Positions 11,733-23,685 of a DNA stretch of 64,000 nt are shown piece after piece. Each line of letters begins with the position of its first letter. The stretch's first letter is position 1. The DNA is from Drosophila persimilis. Its lineage: Eukaryota; Arthropoda; Insecta; Diptera; Drosophilidae. The position numbers and the translations under genes were made by a program. The notes beneath the pieces were generated by a model. The model saw nothing but the letters and a program-made list of their open reading frames with translations. It was not told where the DNA came from and searched no databases. Where the stretch lies: the NCBI RefSeq assembly GCF_003286085.1, contig NW_020825326.1:930001-994000 (forward strand), written 5' to 3'.

Positions 11733-11745
11733 TGGCAGTGTGACC
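11733..11745 (-). promoter_or_regulatory. Motif 1 (M1BP) promoter element
   Basis: The minus strand reads GGTCACACTGCCA, an exact core Motif 1 (YGGTCACACTR), a fly TSS-proximal element bound by M1BP. Its position suits the candidate 5' exon at 11571. No other gene start is evident nearby. Confidence 0.45.
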
Positions 11746-13565
11746 GCGGACTTATCAATCAAATATACGGTCTGACCTTCAGAAATATACCGAAATGTAT
11801 AAGGCTTAAATAAAAACGGTCAAAAAAATGTACACTAAATTAATTTACTTATATGGTTACTAAACGCTAACTACACATTGCTTACATGTAAATTACATTT
11901 TAACGTAATTAACAAAAGCGACACCTGAAGGGGAAATGTGTAGGTTTGAAACATTTTTTTTTTTATATAAGCCCCATGTAACTAGTGTGAAAACCTGTTA
12001 CGCACATATCACCTTTTTCAGACATTTTTGAAAAATTCGATGCTGATCACAAATTTTTCTTCAATGTGGCCTGGGATATGGTTCTAAATTTCATTTCTAA
12101 ACGATTTCTACATTGTTGCATTGGACAAGAGGTTAAGTCTATAACGCGTCTTAAAAAATACTGTAAGACACTAGAAAGTACCATGTAAAGTATAAAATTT
12201 TCACACTGTGATCGTTATATATTATTATTATTATTATTATAAATTTGATCACGGACGGTAGACACCATGTCTACCGTCCGTGATCAAATTTATAATAATA
12301 ATAATAATAATATATAACGATCAAATCGTCTGATCCTCAGAAATAAACCAAAATATAACGTCTCATTTTCAAAATACACCGTACATATACCGATGAAAAA
12401 GCGAACCTGGAGCACTTTGACCCCCTTTATATAAACAGGATAACAAATTAAGTTAAACTCGAAAATATGCTTTATCTTTGCTTAAAAAATTACCACGATA
12501 TCTTACACCTAACCTGCGGTAAAGCTCTTCAAGGACCAATTGTTCTCTGTCCATGATCGGAAATCATATTCCTCTATTTTGATATTTGATTTAATATTAC
12601 TACTATCTAGCCAGGACCCTCAGCCCTTAACACATATGTACTTTTATCCGATTGATGAATCGGACATGCAATTTTAGGGTCTCCTTTTAATTTGATTGCG
12701 TCTCAAATAAGGCTTGAACAAAAAGGTCAAAACATAAAACGTAACTGAGTCTGACATGAAACGTAACTGAGTCTTGAATGTCACGTAATTTCCTACATGC
12801 TGCTGGCATTTGAAGACCTGCTTCTTGTCAGCCGGTATTATGGGTATACCCTATTTCGTTAATATTAAAATGCTGTTTTCCAAGCTGCTTTGAATCGTGG
12901 TTAATAATCTCTTTATTACAGATTCTTATGTTTTTGACATATTAATGCATTTAATCTGTTTTCTGTATATAATTCTCGAACCTGATACCCAGTCTTGGTT
13001 GCTGTAAGAAGACCATAAAGTGCACAATTTCGTGGAAATAGCTTTAAAACAGACAACTGACTAGTTTCTGCATTCATTGAAGCCTTGCATGACAAAAATG
13101 TCCTCAATTCTATAATATCCTTTCCCTAAGGTATGCCGAATGTTGCCCATTCAGTGCCACGTAATGTAATGGTGATGATTGATTGGTACCATTCAGGCTG
13201 AGCCACTAAAAACCGAAAGCTGGAGACATTCGGACAGTCGCTCAGGGTGAATATGCCGAAATTATTGGGGAATATCAACACGACACATCCGGGCAGGCTT
13301 GTCGTGGCCTTTTTCTGTCCGACTTAATATTTCGCCTGGGTACGGACATGTTTGGACATGTTTGGTCAGTTTAACGGACCGGACTAGTATTTGATTTGAA
13401 TGGAAAGTCAAATTTGATGTACACAGGAGCCATTGGATAGGCGGTCTCCATTGTAATATAACTGCTTTCTTTCGTGTTACTATCTTCCGTTTCCTTGTTT
13501 TTCGTTCTCTCTAAAAATAAAGTTTTTTTTTTTCAAAACGGGGCCCTATTAGATTCGCCGACCAC
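11746..13565. other. intergenic, AT-rich
   Basis: Apart from the palindrome at 12209-12323 and a short direct repeat (AAACGTAACTGAGTC at about 12738 and 12759) I see no gene. A minus-strand 63-codon ORF at 12916-13107 is unassigned. Confidence 0.5.
12209..12323. repeat. perfect inverted repeat, 56-bp arms and 3-bp loop
   Basis: Left arm 12209-12264 and right arm 12268-12323 are exact reverse complements with loop CCA. Each arm holds TGATCGTTATAT, an ATT-repeat run, AAATTTGATCACGG and ACGGTAGACA. Base pairing was checked position by position. It could be a foldback or MITE-type insertion, a hairpin-forming site, or a cloning/assembly artefact. Confidence 0.95.
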
Positions 13566-14243
13566 ATGATCCGAGCACTTCTATCACTGTGGTCACCCAG
13601 TGCAGTCAGCGTCAGCACTGAAGACGAGGCTCAGAACCAGAACCTGGCTCAAGCCCAATCTGCGCGACAGATTCGAGCTCGCTGGGGGATGCGCCGCCAG
13701 AGCCAGAGTGGCAACGTTTATCCCCGGTTCCGCCATTTCTCGCGACACGCTCGAATGATAGCCTTTGAAATGGCCGGTCGACAGAATCTGGCCAATCTGT
13801 TAGACCGAGTCGAGCCAAACTTTCACCAGCCCCAAGCTGAACAGGATCCAGGTAAGAAAATGGGCCGTGACTATAGCTCTCTGTCATCATCCATCTCCAT
13901 TTCCCGTCCAGACTTGAGTGAATCGGAGCCAGATGAGGGGTTCTTCCTTCAGCGTTACGGAGGAGGTTACGCGGTGATCCGCCGCCGGTGCAACTTCACC
14001 CTGCCGCGCATTGGAATCGACGAGCCCGTCAGCCAGCCCTTAGTGTGGCTGGCCCTGGAGACACTGGAGGCAGAAGCTTTCAATGTAAACGACATTCAAG
14101 GTACTCGTAGTTCCGCAGACTTTGTGGCACAGTTTTTGGTCAAAAATCTGACCATAGACGTCTTCAATGCTGGGAATCAGCCAGGCTATGGTCCCTCCAG
14201 TGTTCGACCACCACCACCACCACCCCCACCAGCTGTTAACTAG
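13566..14243 (+). CDS. unidentified two-exon gene (205 aa after splicing)
   Basis: Exon 1 is 13566-13851 and exon 2 is 13912-14243, separated by a 60-nt intron (donor GTAAGA, acceptor CCCGTCCAG) whose length is a multiple of three, so the unspliced frame is also open. Splicing gives EQDPDLSESEPDEGFF at the join, phase 1. Exon 1 encodes an Ala/Gln-rich basic region (RQIRARWGMRRQSQSG, RFRHFSRHARMIAFEMAGRQ); exon 2 encodes a compact, probably folded part (FFLQRYGGGYAVIRRRCN, PLVWLALETLEAEAFNV, ADFVAQFLVKNLTIDVF) and ends in a run of nine or ten prolines. No signal peptide or membrane segment. I do not recognise a family; it may be Drosophila-specific. Coding bias and the clean small intron support a real gene. 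Confidence 0.7.
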   Translation: MIRALLSLWSPSAVSVSTEDEAQNQNLAQAQSARQIRARWGMRRQSQSGNVYPRFRHFSRHARMIAFEMAGRQNLANLLDRVEPNFHQPQAEQDPGKKMGRDYSSLSSSISISRPDLSESEPDEGFFLQRYGGGYAVIRRRCNFTLPRIGIDEPVSQPLVWLALETLEAEAFNVNDIQGTRSSADFVAQFLVKNLTIDVFNAGNQPGYGPSSVRPPPPPPPPAVN

Positions 14244-15803
14244 AAAAAAATCTATCCATATGCTGCTCGCTTGTGCTGGTCGGTGGTATCGGTAATGGTA
14301 ACGAAAATTTCCCGTGATTAAATACACTTGACGCCAAATTAAGAATCCATATACATGTGCAGCTCGAGGATCGATCTGCACTCTTCAACAAAAATTTCCC
14401 ATGATTACACACATTTCAAAAATCTTTCACCAACTAAGAAACTAGCTTAAAATTCAAAAGACGTTTAGCAGAAAGAGAGGAGACAACAGAGGTATCGCAA
14501 ATCGATGTACCACCAGCGATGCCAAGATTAAATGACAAAAAATAATTGTTCTATATAAAATTCAGCACGAAAAGTATTGATTAAAATTGACATGAACCCC
14601 ATGATCTCATTTATTTGTTATTTGGCAACTGGGAATTGCTATCGATGGCTAACCTAACCCCTGGTTTTGCTCCCGTCCTGGGATTGAGGCAGACTCTGCC
14701 GAGCTAATCGCGGGAAAATCAATTTTAATTAATTATTATTGCGACTAAGCATACTGCTTAGAAAATGGCCTCACGGCAATATATACATACATATGTAGTT
14801 TGAATCTGCATAAGGGCATTTAATGCAGACGAATACATACATATGTATGTACATATGCTTCATTAAGCATAAATAAATGACAACATTTATTTTATTATTT
14901 AGCACCTACATACATATGCATGTACGTATGTATTTAATCAAGGGAAACCCTCGATCTATTTTATTACGAGATGAAATGTTCAATGAGATGAATGTTCAAT
15001 CAAACTTCTTATCCAAAACTCGCTGCATTCGGCATTTCATACTATGAAACGCACTGTATCCTATTACATTTTCCCTCTATAAATCCTTTTGTGTAAATCA
15101 GATCTGCCACATTAGCGTTTTTCTTAAATTATTGATGAATTCGATGGAAATGCGGATATTGTTTTTTACTTTTTATTGATCTATATTTTAATTTGAAATC
15201 GTGCTCCTAATCGCACACATGGAAGCCCAGATATGCATATAAATGTTATGTAGTCGATTCTGTTTACAACTCGAGTCCACGCGCCACTCAAGTGATTCGC
15301 TGTGGAATCGCTGGGCTGCTGACGCGGCGAAATCAGTGCGTGTGGGCTTCATGGGAAATGGAAGTGCTAGCCGAGAAATGAAAGGTCAACAGGACACACG
15401 CACCCGCTCTCTGCCACACGAAGCACCACACAAAGCAAAAGTGCAACGGCCCTGAGGGGTGGCCGCGTAGTGGTCGTGCTCAAGGCCACGTCTCGCCCAG
15501 ACAGAGTCCAGACAAGTCCCCAGTCCAGTCCAGGCCCCCGAATTCCAGCCCGAGCCTCGCCGGAGACCGAGCGGAGCCATCGGCCGCAGTCGGTAGAGAT
15601 TAGAGATGGGCATGGCGGTTCCGATTCTGGGTCACTGATTCCAGCTAGCACTTTTGGCACGCGAACCAACAGCAATTCGAATCGATACATTTTTCGAAGA
15701 ATGAATCCTGAATACCCTATATATAAACTAATAGGTATTATCTGTTTAATGATGAGTAATTTTGTCTTGAATGCAACCTGTTCTTTTGTGCTATTCAGAT
15801 AAA

Positions 15804-16145
15804 ACGAGCGGGAACGTTGTGAGCCGCGGCTCAGTCAGTATACATATATGTATGTACATATGTACGTACATATGTGAGCTTATGATATATGTAACCTATA
15901 TAATATATTGTATACCTAATTATACCTAAGCACCAGAGTTAGTATCGCATACTTTTGAAATACCCTTCTGAGAGTGTGATATGACAGGAGTCTGGTCTTG
16001 CTCTTATTGTCTCTGAGATCTAGTTGCTTATAAAGACGGAGACATGGACAGTCAGACATGGCTATATCGACTAAGCTCTTGATGCTGATCAAGAATATAT
16101 ACACTTAATGGGGTCGGAAACGCCTCTTTCTAAGTGTTAATCGGA
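15804..16145 (-). mobile_element. decayed DINE-1-like copy
   Basis: Minus-oriented remnants: GGGAACGTTGTGAG at 15811, the TATGACAGGAGTCTGGTCT block near 15980, GCTGATCAAGAATATATACA near 16083 and GGGGTCGGAAACGCCTC near 16110. The ends are eroded and a TACATATGTA tract interrupts it. Confidence 0.6.
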
Positions 16146-17684
16146 TCGGATCATTGCATTTTCTGGGATTGGGATTTTTCCAAGGATTAAGTTGGTCTTG
16201 GAACGACTTGGGATACCTTAAATTCACTTGGAAAGGTTTGTCATCACTGTTTTTAGCTTTCTCTGACTAAATTGATAACTCTCATCGCTTGCTCTTCCAA
16301 CCACACTCTCTCTCTCTCTGGCTGCAGCTTTTTGACTGTTTTTTGGGCCAGACATTGCCCTTGAGGTCTCTTAACCGATTGCAGTTCATTGGCGTCCCCG
16401 CCCCATCCCAATCTACAGGCTCAGCTTCAGCCTGAGTCGATTCCATTACATTTCACACCACCCACGTCAGACCGAGTAGTTTAAAGCCATTTGAACCCAG
16501 AAAAATGTGTGTCTATGCCCGTTGGTGATCTATGCTCGCAGCATCTACACACATATGCACATACATATATCTCCATCCTGTTGTTGTTGGGGACAGGTCG
16601 CGTTGTGGGTCGATTGGAACAGTTTATTGACATCGGGCGATAATTTGGTGCTGTTTGTTCGTATCGCTCGCGTGAAAATATTCGCAAATATTGAGTCGGA
16701 ATCGGAATGCTCGTACAAAGGTGAGGATCTAAGATCTATTAGGGGCGATTTCTGTGACGGTACGAAGTGGTCCATAAAGCACTGTACTTAAACTCAAGTG
16801 GGGTCTGGAATGGGTATTACTCATTTATTTACTACTATGTATTATGTATACTATGTATTTCTTAAATACATAAAAACGGATAGTATTTTATTACCTACAT
16901 TTATTTAATTATATGAGGTTCTATACATTTTTTTGTTTAAATTAAATATAAAAATATTTATGTTGGTTGTTCCAATAGCGTTTCAGAAAAACATGTTGTA
17001 TTTACATACTTGCGTGGGGATTATTTTTCAAAGTAAATTCATAAGAGAGTAAATTCATAACACATACTCCTCTATCCATCCGAATATATGTACTTTCCTC
17101 TGATCAATTTCAAAATCATATGTAGGGTTTCAGCTACCCAACTGAACTCCGATGAGCACTGCACTCCATTTACTTTGAGGTATTTCCATTCAATTTCATG
17201 GAACTTGCAACTTAATTGCAAAGTTCAGTTTGCTCTAATGGGAATCCGATAGGTTTTTGCTGTTGTTTCTGTTTCTGTTGCTATAATTAAGATTGTGGAC
17301 TGTTGTCGCCGATGTCTACGCTTTTCATCAACAACAAACACCAGCAGAGCAGGAGGCAGAGCCAGCAACAGAGGCTGAGCCATCACCTCCTCCACGCTTC
17401 TGGGTCAATAATCTGCGTCTGAGCTGGATTGTTGTTGGCGCCCGCCTGCCGCACATGTCAATCAATGGAGATCCAATTTTAGCACAAGTAAACAATATTT
17501 GCTCGATCGATCCTCCATTGGGTGAGGGATTCTGGGTGGCAAGGGAGAAGTAGATGAGGAGTCCAGCGCAGTGGGGCCTCTGCCTCCCACAAGTGGCTTA
17601 TCGCCAGGCGCTGGGGTATGCCTGAATAGAGGAAAAAACCAAGGGAGCTCAGCTTGTTCATCGTGATTGCATCGTTGTGTTGAC

Positions 17685-17945
17685 TATCGATAATTCGCAA
17701 GTCATCGATATGGTACACAGACGGCCTTCGATGCCACCATCGGCCTTCACCATGGCGTTGTGTTGGCTCTCAAACATTCGATATTGTATTAAACTTGTGA
17801 TACAACCTACGAACGGTAATCGAATAAAGCGGTGCTTTATCGATTAATCGATTCATTTATATATGTATGTATACTGTGTTCGTAATTCAGGTACTTTTCT
17901 ATCGATATTGTTTAGTTTTGATCGATAAATCCGCTTATCGACCAA
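17685..17945. promoter_or_regulatory. cluster of DRE/CGATA sites
   Basis: Within about 260 bp: TATCGATA at 17685 and 17900, ATCGATAT at about 17702, TTCGATAT near 17779, paired ATCGAT near 17840, ATCGATAAA at about 17921 and TTATCGACC near 17935. Such clusters bind DREF and BEAF-32 at housekeeping promoters and insulators. No gene start is evident beside it. Confidence 0.5.
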
Positions 17946-19899
17946 TCATCCGTTGACCCTGACGCAGCGTTGCCTCATCCGTTTGGGCCTTCCCACCTTG
18001 GACTTTGCACCGCATTGCGTATGGCATCATCCCGCCTACCAGCTCTCCTCCAAGCAATCCTCCACTCTGGCACCATCCCCATTCCCATCAAAGTGAAGTG
18101 ACAGATCTCAAGACGGCTTATCTCTCTAGATGACTTAGAATGGAGCAACTCTCGTTCGCTCTCTGTTGTTTTCCTCGCGAGAGAGATTAATGCTAAAAAT
18201 AGGGATCTTTTATTTCGATTCGAAACTAGATCACGTCGAATACACGTTGTCGTTGTTTACGGTTTTTTCACAGCGTTACGCCCCACGCCCTCCGACTGGG
18301 CTGCCGCTGCCCCATTGGTTTCCGTTCTTCATCATCTCCTGCTACTGCTCCGCAGCCTTCTCCACGCTGCACTCGGAGTCGCAGTCGCAGTCACGGCAGC
18401 GCCAACGACAAGCAACAAAAACATCAACAACTCTTATCGACAGGCATTATCTCACCCAGCCCAAGACCCCAGATCGCCCATAGAATATGTAGGGTATACA
18501 CTTGGGACTCGAGCCAGATGCCATAACCCTAGACCAAGGACCAGACCAGACCGTCAGGAGGGAATGCCCATGCCAATTATCTGCAATCATCTCGTACAGT
18601 ACAGACGCACTCCCACTTCCACTCCCCACCAGTCTCATCGGAAAGAACTGCGGTTCACAGTCCAGTTCGATTAAATAGGGATTTCGACTTAATTTTAAAT
18701 AGTAATTATTGAAAAGTCAGTAAGGAATAAGCAAGCTTCAGCCAGAAGCTTTTAGGATTTACTGGCCTGGCCATCAGGACAGTTGTGTATGTACATATGT
18801 AGTTGTTCCATTCACCTCAAGATTTCGGTGAACTGCACCCCGGAAAAGTTTCAGCTAGATAGTTTCAAAAATGGAATGTAATAAATAAATGGATGTGATT
18901 AATATGTATCTATAATACAACAAACTGCTTTGATCGATATCGATGATCTATACTTTATAATGGTTTTTGAGTTAAGTAGATCCCTTGAAAGAGGTCAAAA
19001 TAACAATACCCATTAACCAAAATGTGGCAATTACGACCTACACGTACGAACGTTGCCATATCATCGGGAGGGAAGATGCTGTTCGGATGGATCCACTCTA
19101 TTTGCTTCTGTTTTTGTTGCTATTGCTGTTGCTGCTGTTTGCATTTGTCACTCTCAGCCAGATAACGCACACACGCACATGTGCACGCACACAGGCACGC
19201 TCAAAGGCAATCTCGTGAATATTATTGTCAGTGTACCCGGCCGTACTTAATGCCGAACACACACAGTCCCGCACACACAGTGGCCCCCACAGTGACCCAA
19301 AGTTGATTGGATGGATGTGTCATGGCCAGACATTTGTTTTCTTTCATAAGTTTTGTTTACTTTATAGGCTCTTTGTACCAAAACATGCGTCTCTACGTTA
19401 GAAACCTGGTTCCGCTCGGCCGCTTCCCTGGACGTGGCTTTCACGTGCACTGACACCCATAGGCCCGGAAGCAGTGTAACTGTAACTGCATATGTATATG
19501 CGTTACGATATGCTCTATTACGAACCAAGTGATACCCAGTCAACGAAATACATACGTAAGTACATATGTTCATGTGTACATACATATGTACATACATACT
19601 ATATGAACGAGCTACTTATGTACACATTTTTGTACTATATACATACATATGTCGGATCCCATTGATATTGATCCCATTCATGCTGTTAGAATTTAACGAT
19701 CATAATGATTCGTGATGGATTTTCAGTATCACAGTCGAATCGCTCGTAATACAGGTGGTTATTTATTTTCGATGCCTAGGTAAGTGTAGACGATAAATTG
19801 TATTCCTGTGAAAGCTCTAAACTGTATCTGTGATGATTGTGGTGATAAAAAATATGTGCTCATACATACATACATGTGTGTGTGCATAAGTTTTCCCTC

Positions 19900-22800
19900 T
19901 GCCTGCTGCATGCATCTCCACAAATAGAGTATACCTTGGACTCCTCGAGTACCGTTTACAAGAAGCACACCCGATCGCGAACGAATGGAACGAATACGAT
20001 TTGCCGACGACGGCAAGAGCGGGGCTTCGGCTTCGCGAAGCGCTGGCCGCACTTAAAAGATTCTTTTTCAATTTGGCTGTGAAACAACGAAGAACGTGAG
20101 CAATCCGATCAGATCTCTCAAACGCGAACCGATTCCACACAAAAGGCAGTGCGGAGCTTACTGGAATTCGGGCGAATGTGCAACGAAAGTGAAACGAAGA
20201 GCAGCAGAAGAACCGGAAGTGAGAGAAACAGAAAATTAGAATACTTTCAATTTAAGGCAGTCTAAGCCTGGAGCACACTCACTTAATTCAAGTCACTGAG
20301 GGGCTTTGAACAATTGGATCACACTAAGTGGCAGGCAGTGTAACATTCGAACATTTAAAACACACTTAGTTAATGGTGCAGTGTTAGCTTCGAACAACTG
20401 GAACACACACACACACACACTCAATTGGATGGAGTGGAAGTGGGTGTATGAAAGAAACAGCAAAGCAAGCGGCAGGAAGTGGCCAAACTAGCGAGCGAGA
20501 GCGACAGGGAGAGAGAGCGAGCGTAAGACAAGACGAGTAAGACAAAGAGAGATAACCGTCAAACAGCAGCAGAGCAGCGCCAGCGCAAACAGCTTCCAGT
20601 CGCAGTCTAATTTTAGCACACTGATGTCTAAAAATAAACAACAATTCCACAGGCACACAACCACAAACTCGGGCAAACAAACCCATTGAGAGCAGGAGAG
20701 GAGGGAAATAGCCTGCAGATCAGAGAGAAGTGTAAAACAGTTTCGATTCGAATTCCGCTTTCGTAAGTGTCGCGCGCGATTATCAGCTATTTATTCCACA
20801 GAAGCGCGCTGGCTGTTTATAAGGATAGTGATAGCCCAAAATCTGCGGCAACGCCAAAGGGTGCAAGGGAACGAACGAAGCAAACGGTGCGAACCGCGCA
20901 GGCGCAGCTTACGGGCCTTACAGGGAAACAGAGGCACAGATATAACGAAAAGGAGCCATCACAAAATGCGAGGAGCGTGAGTTGGCAGAGCGAGAGGAGA
21001 GGCTAAGAGAGTGCACATGACGAGCAATCGAACATCGAGCATAGAACATCACTCAGCGGCCGGACATTGAGTTGGCTCGGGCCGGCCCAGGCACGGTCTA
21101 CTTTCGAGATTCCACGTTCCACAGGGAAACGACGCCACACGAGATGCAACAAGAACTGCAGCTGAAGCACTCGAGCACACCAGCAGCAGCCCAAGCAAAA
21201 GCACGCGTCACCCCCCCAGTGCAGTTCGATTGCCCCAGCCGCAGCACAGACACTCGCACCAATCGCCTATCGATCCCGATAACTCATTGAAAGACAACTC
21301 AGATCCCTGTCGATCCGCTTCGGTGCACAATTGTGTTCTTTCCGCACAAGCGGAAAGCTTCCCACAACTATTTTCGTTTGTTTTTTTGTGCACGTAATAC
21401 CACCGCTCACCCCTCACTAAGCCCCATACCACAGAGGGAACTCCCCCAAAAAGATAAACGTTAGTGTTATCGATTTTTGTTGCTTTTTGTTTTGTTTTCG
21501 TCAATTGAATGTGATTTTGAAACGGTGTGATTGCAAAAGAATTAATATGCAAATTACCAAAAAGAAAGTTCCTTAGGCAAGTGATAATACGACAGAACTC
21601 AAGAGAGTGCACGCATATACACAAAATACAATATATACACATATGTCCTACGTATATCCACAACACATACATATATCTGCGTACATAACAACACAAAGCA
21701 AGGCCCAGACAACTAGAATATACTCTTTCTACGCCCGGGACACGCAGCATGCAAACGTGAGTAGTGCCGTCCAGCCTTAGTTTTATAGGGGAGACTTTAA
21801 TTTCAAGAATTGATACTTAATACTTTAATACTCTATTTGGCAATATAAAGGGCAAGTGCTATTATCATCTGTGTTTGATTCCTCAGTACAACAGCTAAAT
21901 TCAATTCTTATCTTAGGTTAAACAAAACTTAGTTTTGTTTGGACGGGCTAAGAATTCCTTCAAGGAACTTTTCTTCAATCTGTCAATAAAATAAGCAGCA
22001 GAGACTGTCTTAAGCGGCAATCAAAAATAGTTCACAGAATGCAAACTTGATTTGATATAACCAAATTGATCCCTAACAGACTCAAGCGAGTTTTCTTATA
22101 ATCAATCCTTGGAAAAAGATTCCATACTAAGAATGAATTAAAACCCTTTTGGATCCATTTGCTACAAACTCTTGATATTCGAGAAACACTTATCTTTTCC
22201 GACAAGCTTATCAATATTCAATTAAACCGAAATGAATCGTTCAAGCCGAGATCAATCTAGCCGAACAAGCAATCGAAAATTCCAATGCTGCGAGTATATG
22301 CGAGTGATTGGGTGCAGCAATACGATAGCTCTGTCACAGGATGACCGATCGCCTCTTGTTTATTTCCCACTCGGTGCAGTATACGCGAACGCGAAAGAAG
22401 TGGAAAACATTGAACCACATACTATATATAGGGTCGGCTCTGGCGGCTGGAAGCTGATTCTCAAAAGCAAACAAAAACAAAGCCACATGGGGCATGCCTC
22501 TCGCCCGCGTCTCTCCCTTGGCTCACACACTCCCGTTACTGATTGTGTATAAAAAGAACTCATGTTCCAAATGATAAGCCGATTCAGAGGCAGACTGGAG
22601 GTTTATTTTTAAACACTGAAGTTTATGTAAATATTTCCTGGCCATCCCCAGCGTCAACTCAGGCCCCAGCGCCAGCCCTAGACCCAAGCCAAGCCCCGAT
22701 CTAGCGTCAGACAAAAACAAAACCACAATCGAATGGGATCTGAATTAAAAATATAGTAATATTTGACACTGATAAACGAGGAGCCGGTGTCCCATCGCAC

Positions 22801-23101
22801 AGACCCAGAGGCGGGTGGTACCGTGCGATATATGTAAGGATATCCGGAAAAGCGTTACAGATAAAAAACTTGAAAAATACAGATAGAACAGGTGTAAGCC
22901 AAACTTCCATAGTTAAATCTCGAAAGCTGCACATTACGAGTAGTCTTAACATCTAGCAATCGTTAATATGACTTTGTTAATGTACCATACATTCGCTTTA
23001 GTATTCATTAAGTAAATTTATACTGGAGATGGATAGAAGCATAGAGAACCCTTGAGAAAACTTTTTCAAGTATCCCTAACCTAACCCTTCTTTCGTTGCA
23101 G
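19900..23101 (+). other. Ilp6 upstream region and probable 5' leader
   Basis: A GC- and CA/GA-rich, stop-laden stretch from about 19.93 to 21.76 kb looks like long fly 5' untranslated exons. A strong donor (GTGAGT) follows GCATGCAAAC at 21757 and another (GTAAGT) occurs near 20764. The Ilp6 coding exon has an acceptor directly before its ATG, so at least one upstream non-coding exon is expected; which donor is used is inference. If 21756 is used, the leader carries ATG CAA ACA TGA, a three-codon upstream ORF overlapping the main start. Confidence 0.4.
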
Positions 23102-23529
23102 ATGATTCTCGCAGTGCCAACATCTAAAGTTATCGTAGTGCTGGCCGCAGTCATGCTGGGCCTGACGCTGTCTGGCAGCCCCCTGACCGAGGCGAGTCCT
23201 GTGACCACCGATGATGGTGGGGTGCGCACGCGCTGTGCCGACATCCTAGCCGAGTCCATACAACTTATCTGCAGAAATCGCACTCGCTCGCTGGCCGATG
23301 CCTATCGTAAGTTTCGATACCGACACCCCTGAAAGTTCCATACAGATAAAATAATCAATGCGTTTACCCCCGAACAGCCAACAGCTTTGGGCGTCGCAAC
23401 AAGCGCCTCTCCCCCGACGAGATATTCTACAGACCACTGCAGAACGGTCCCACCCACGATTGTTGCAGCCGTCCGTGCAACTACACGGAACTCAAGCAGT
23501 ACTGCGCTCCCCCTGAAAGTGAAAACTGA
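23102..23529 (+). CDS. Ilp6: insulin/IGF-like peptide 6
   Basis: Secreted insulin-family growth factor, made mainly by fat body in flies and acting through InR. Exon 1 is 23102-23306 and exon 2 is 23378-23529, separated by a 71-nt intron (GTAAGT ... CGAACAG), giving 118 residues. The start MILAVPTSKVIVVLAA matches the D. melanogaster Ilp6 start pattern (VPTSKV) and forms a signal peptide. B-chain: RTRCADILAESIQLICRN (two Cys). The join gives PNSFGRRNKR, closely like fly Ilp6 PNSFGKRRKR, with a basic cleavage site and a short C region. A-chain: HDCCSRPCNYTELKQYC, matching insulin spacing CC-x3-C-x8-C. ATG 23102 is chosen because the acceptor TTTCGTTGCAG abuts it and the signal peptide follows. 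A polyadenylation signal AATAAA lies at 23775-23780. Confidence 0.95.
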
Positions 23530-23631
23530 ATGAGAAATCTATCACTAGAACTAACCACCAGATACCCTTTCAAGCTAGGCGTACCGTACAGTTGCATACA
23601 TAAATATTGCACCAGCATCCAGATACTATTC

Positions 23632-23685
23632 ACCACCAGCACCAGCAGCAGCACCAGCAGCAGCACCAGCAGTAGCAGCATCCAG
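23632..23685 (+). repeat. CAGCAC/AGC-type repeat in the Ilp6 3' UTR
   Basis: Imperfect CACCAGCAGCAG units downstream of the Ilp6 stop, read directly. Confidence 0.8.

Larger units (their letters stand above)
14244..19900. other. intergenic, mostly non-coding
   Basis: No supported gene. Contents: the 3' region of the preceding gene, TACATATGTA clusters, a decayed DINE-1-like piece near 15.8-16.1 kb, the CGATA cluster at 17.69-17.95 kb, and GC-richer stretches at 17293-17553 and 18250-18670 that have open frames but no recognisable protein or splice logic. Confidence 0.45.

Noticed and set aside
12916..13107. Minus-strand 63-codon ORF (LFPRNCALYGLLTATKTGYQ)
   Set aside because: Composition is somewhat protein-like and a transposase relic crossed my mind, but I could not match it to a family.
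17293..17553. 86-codon plus-strand ORF with Glu/Ala/Pro-rich start
   Set aside because: No recognised family, no splice sites or promoter tied to it; chance frame in GC-richer DNA is likely.
23075..23092. CCTAACCTAACCC before Ilp6, resembling the insect TTAGG telomere repeat
   Set aside because: Only two units, and it forms the pyrimidine-rich tract of the Ilp6 splice acceptor; flies lack TTAGG telomeres.
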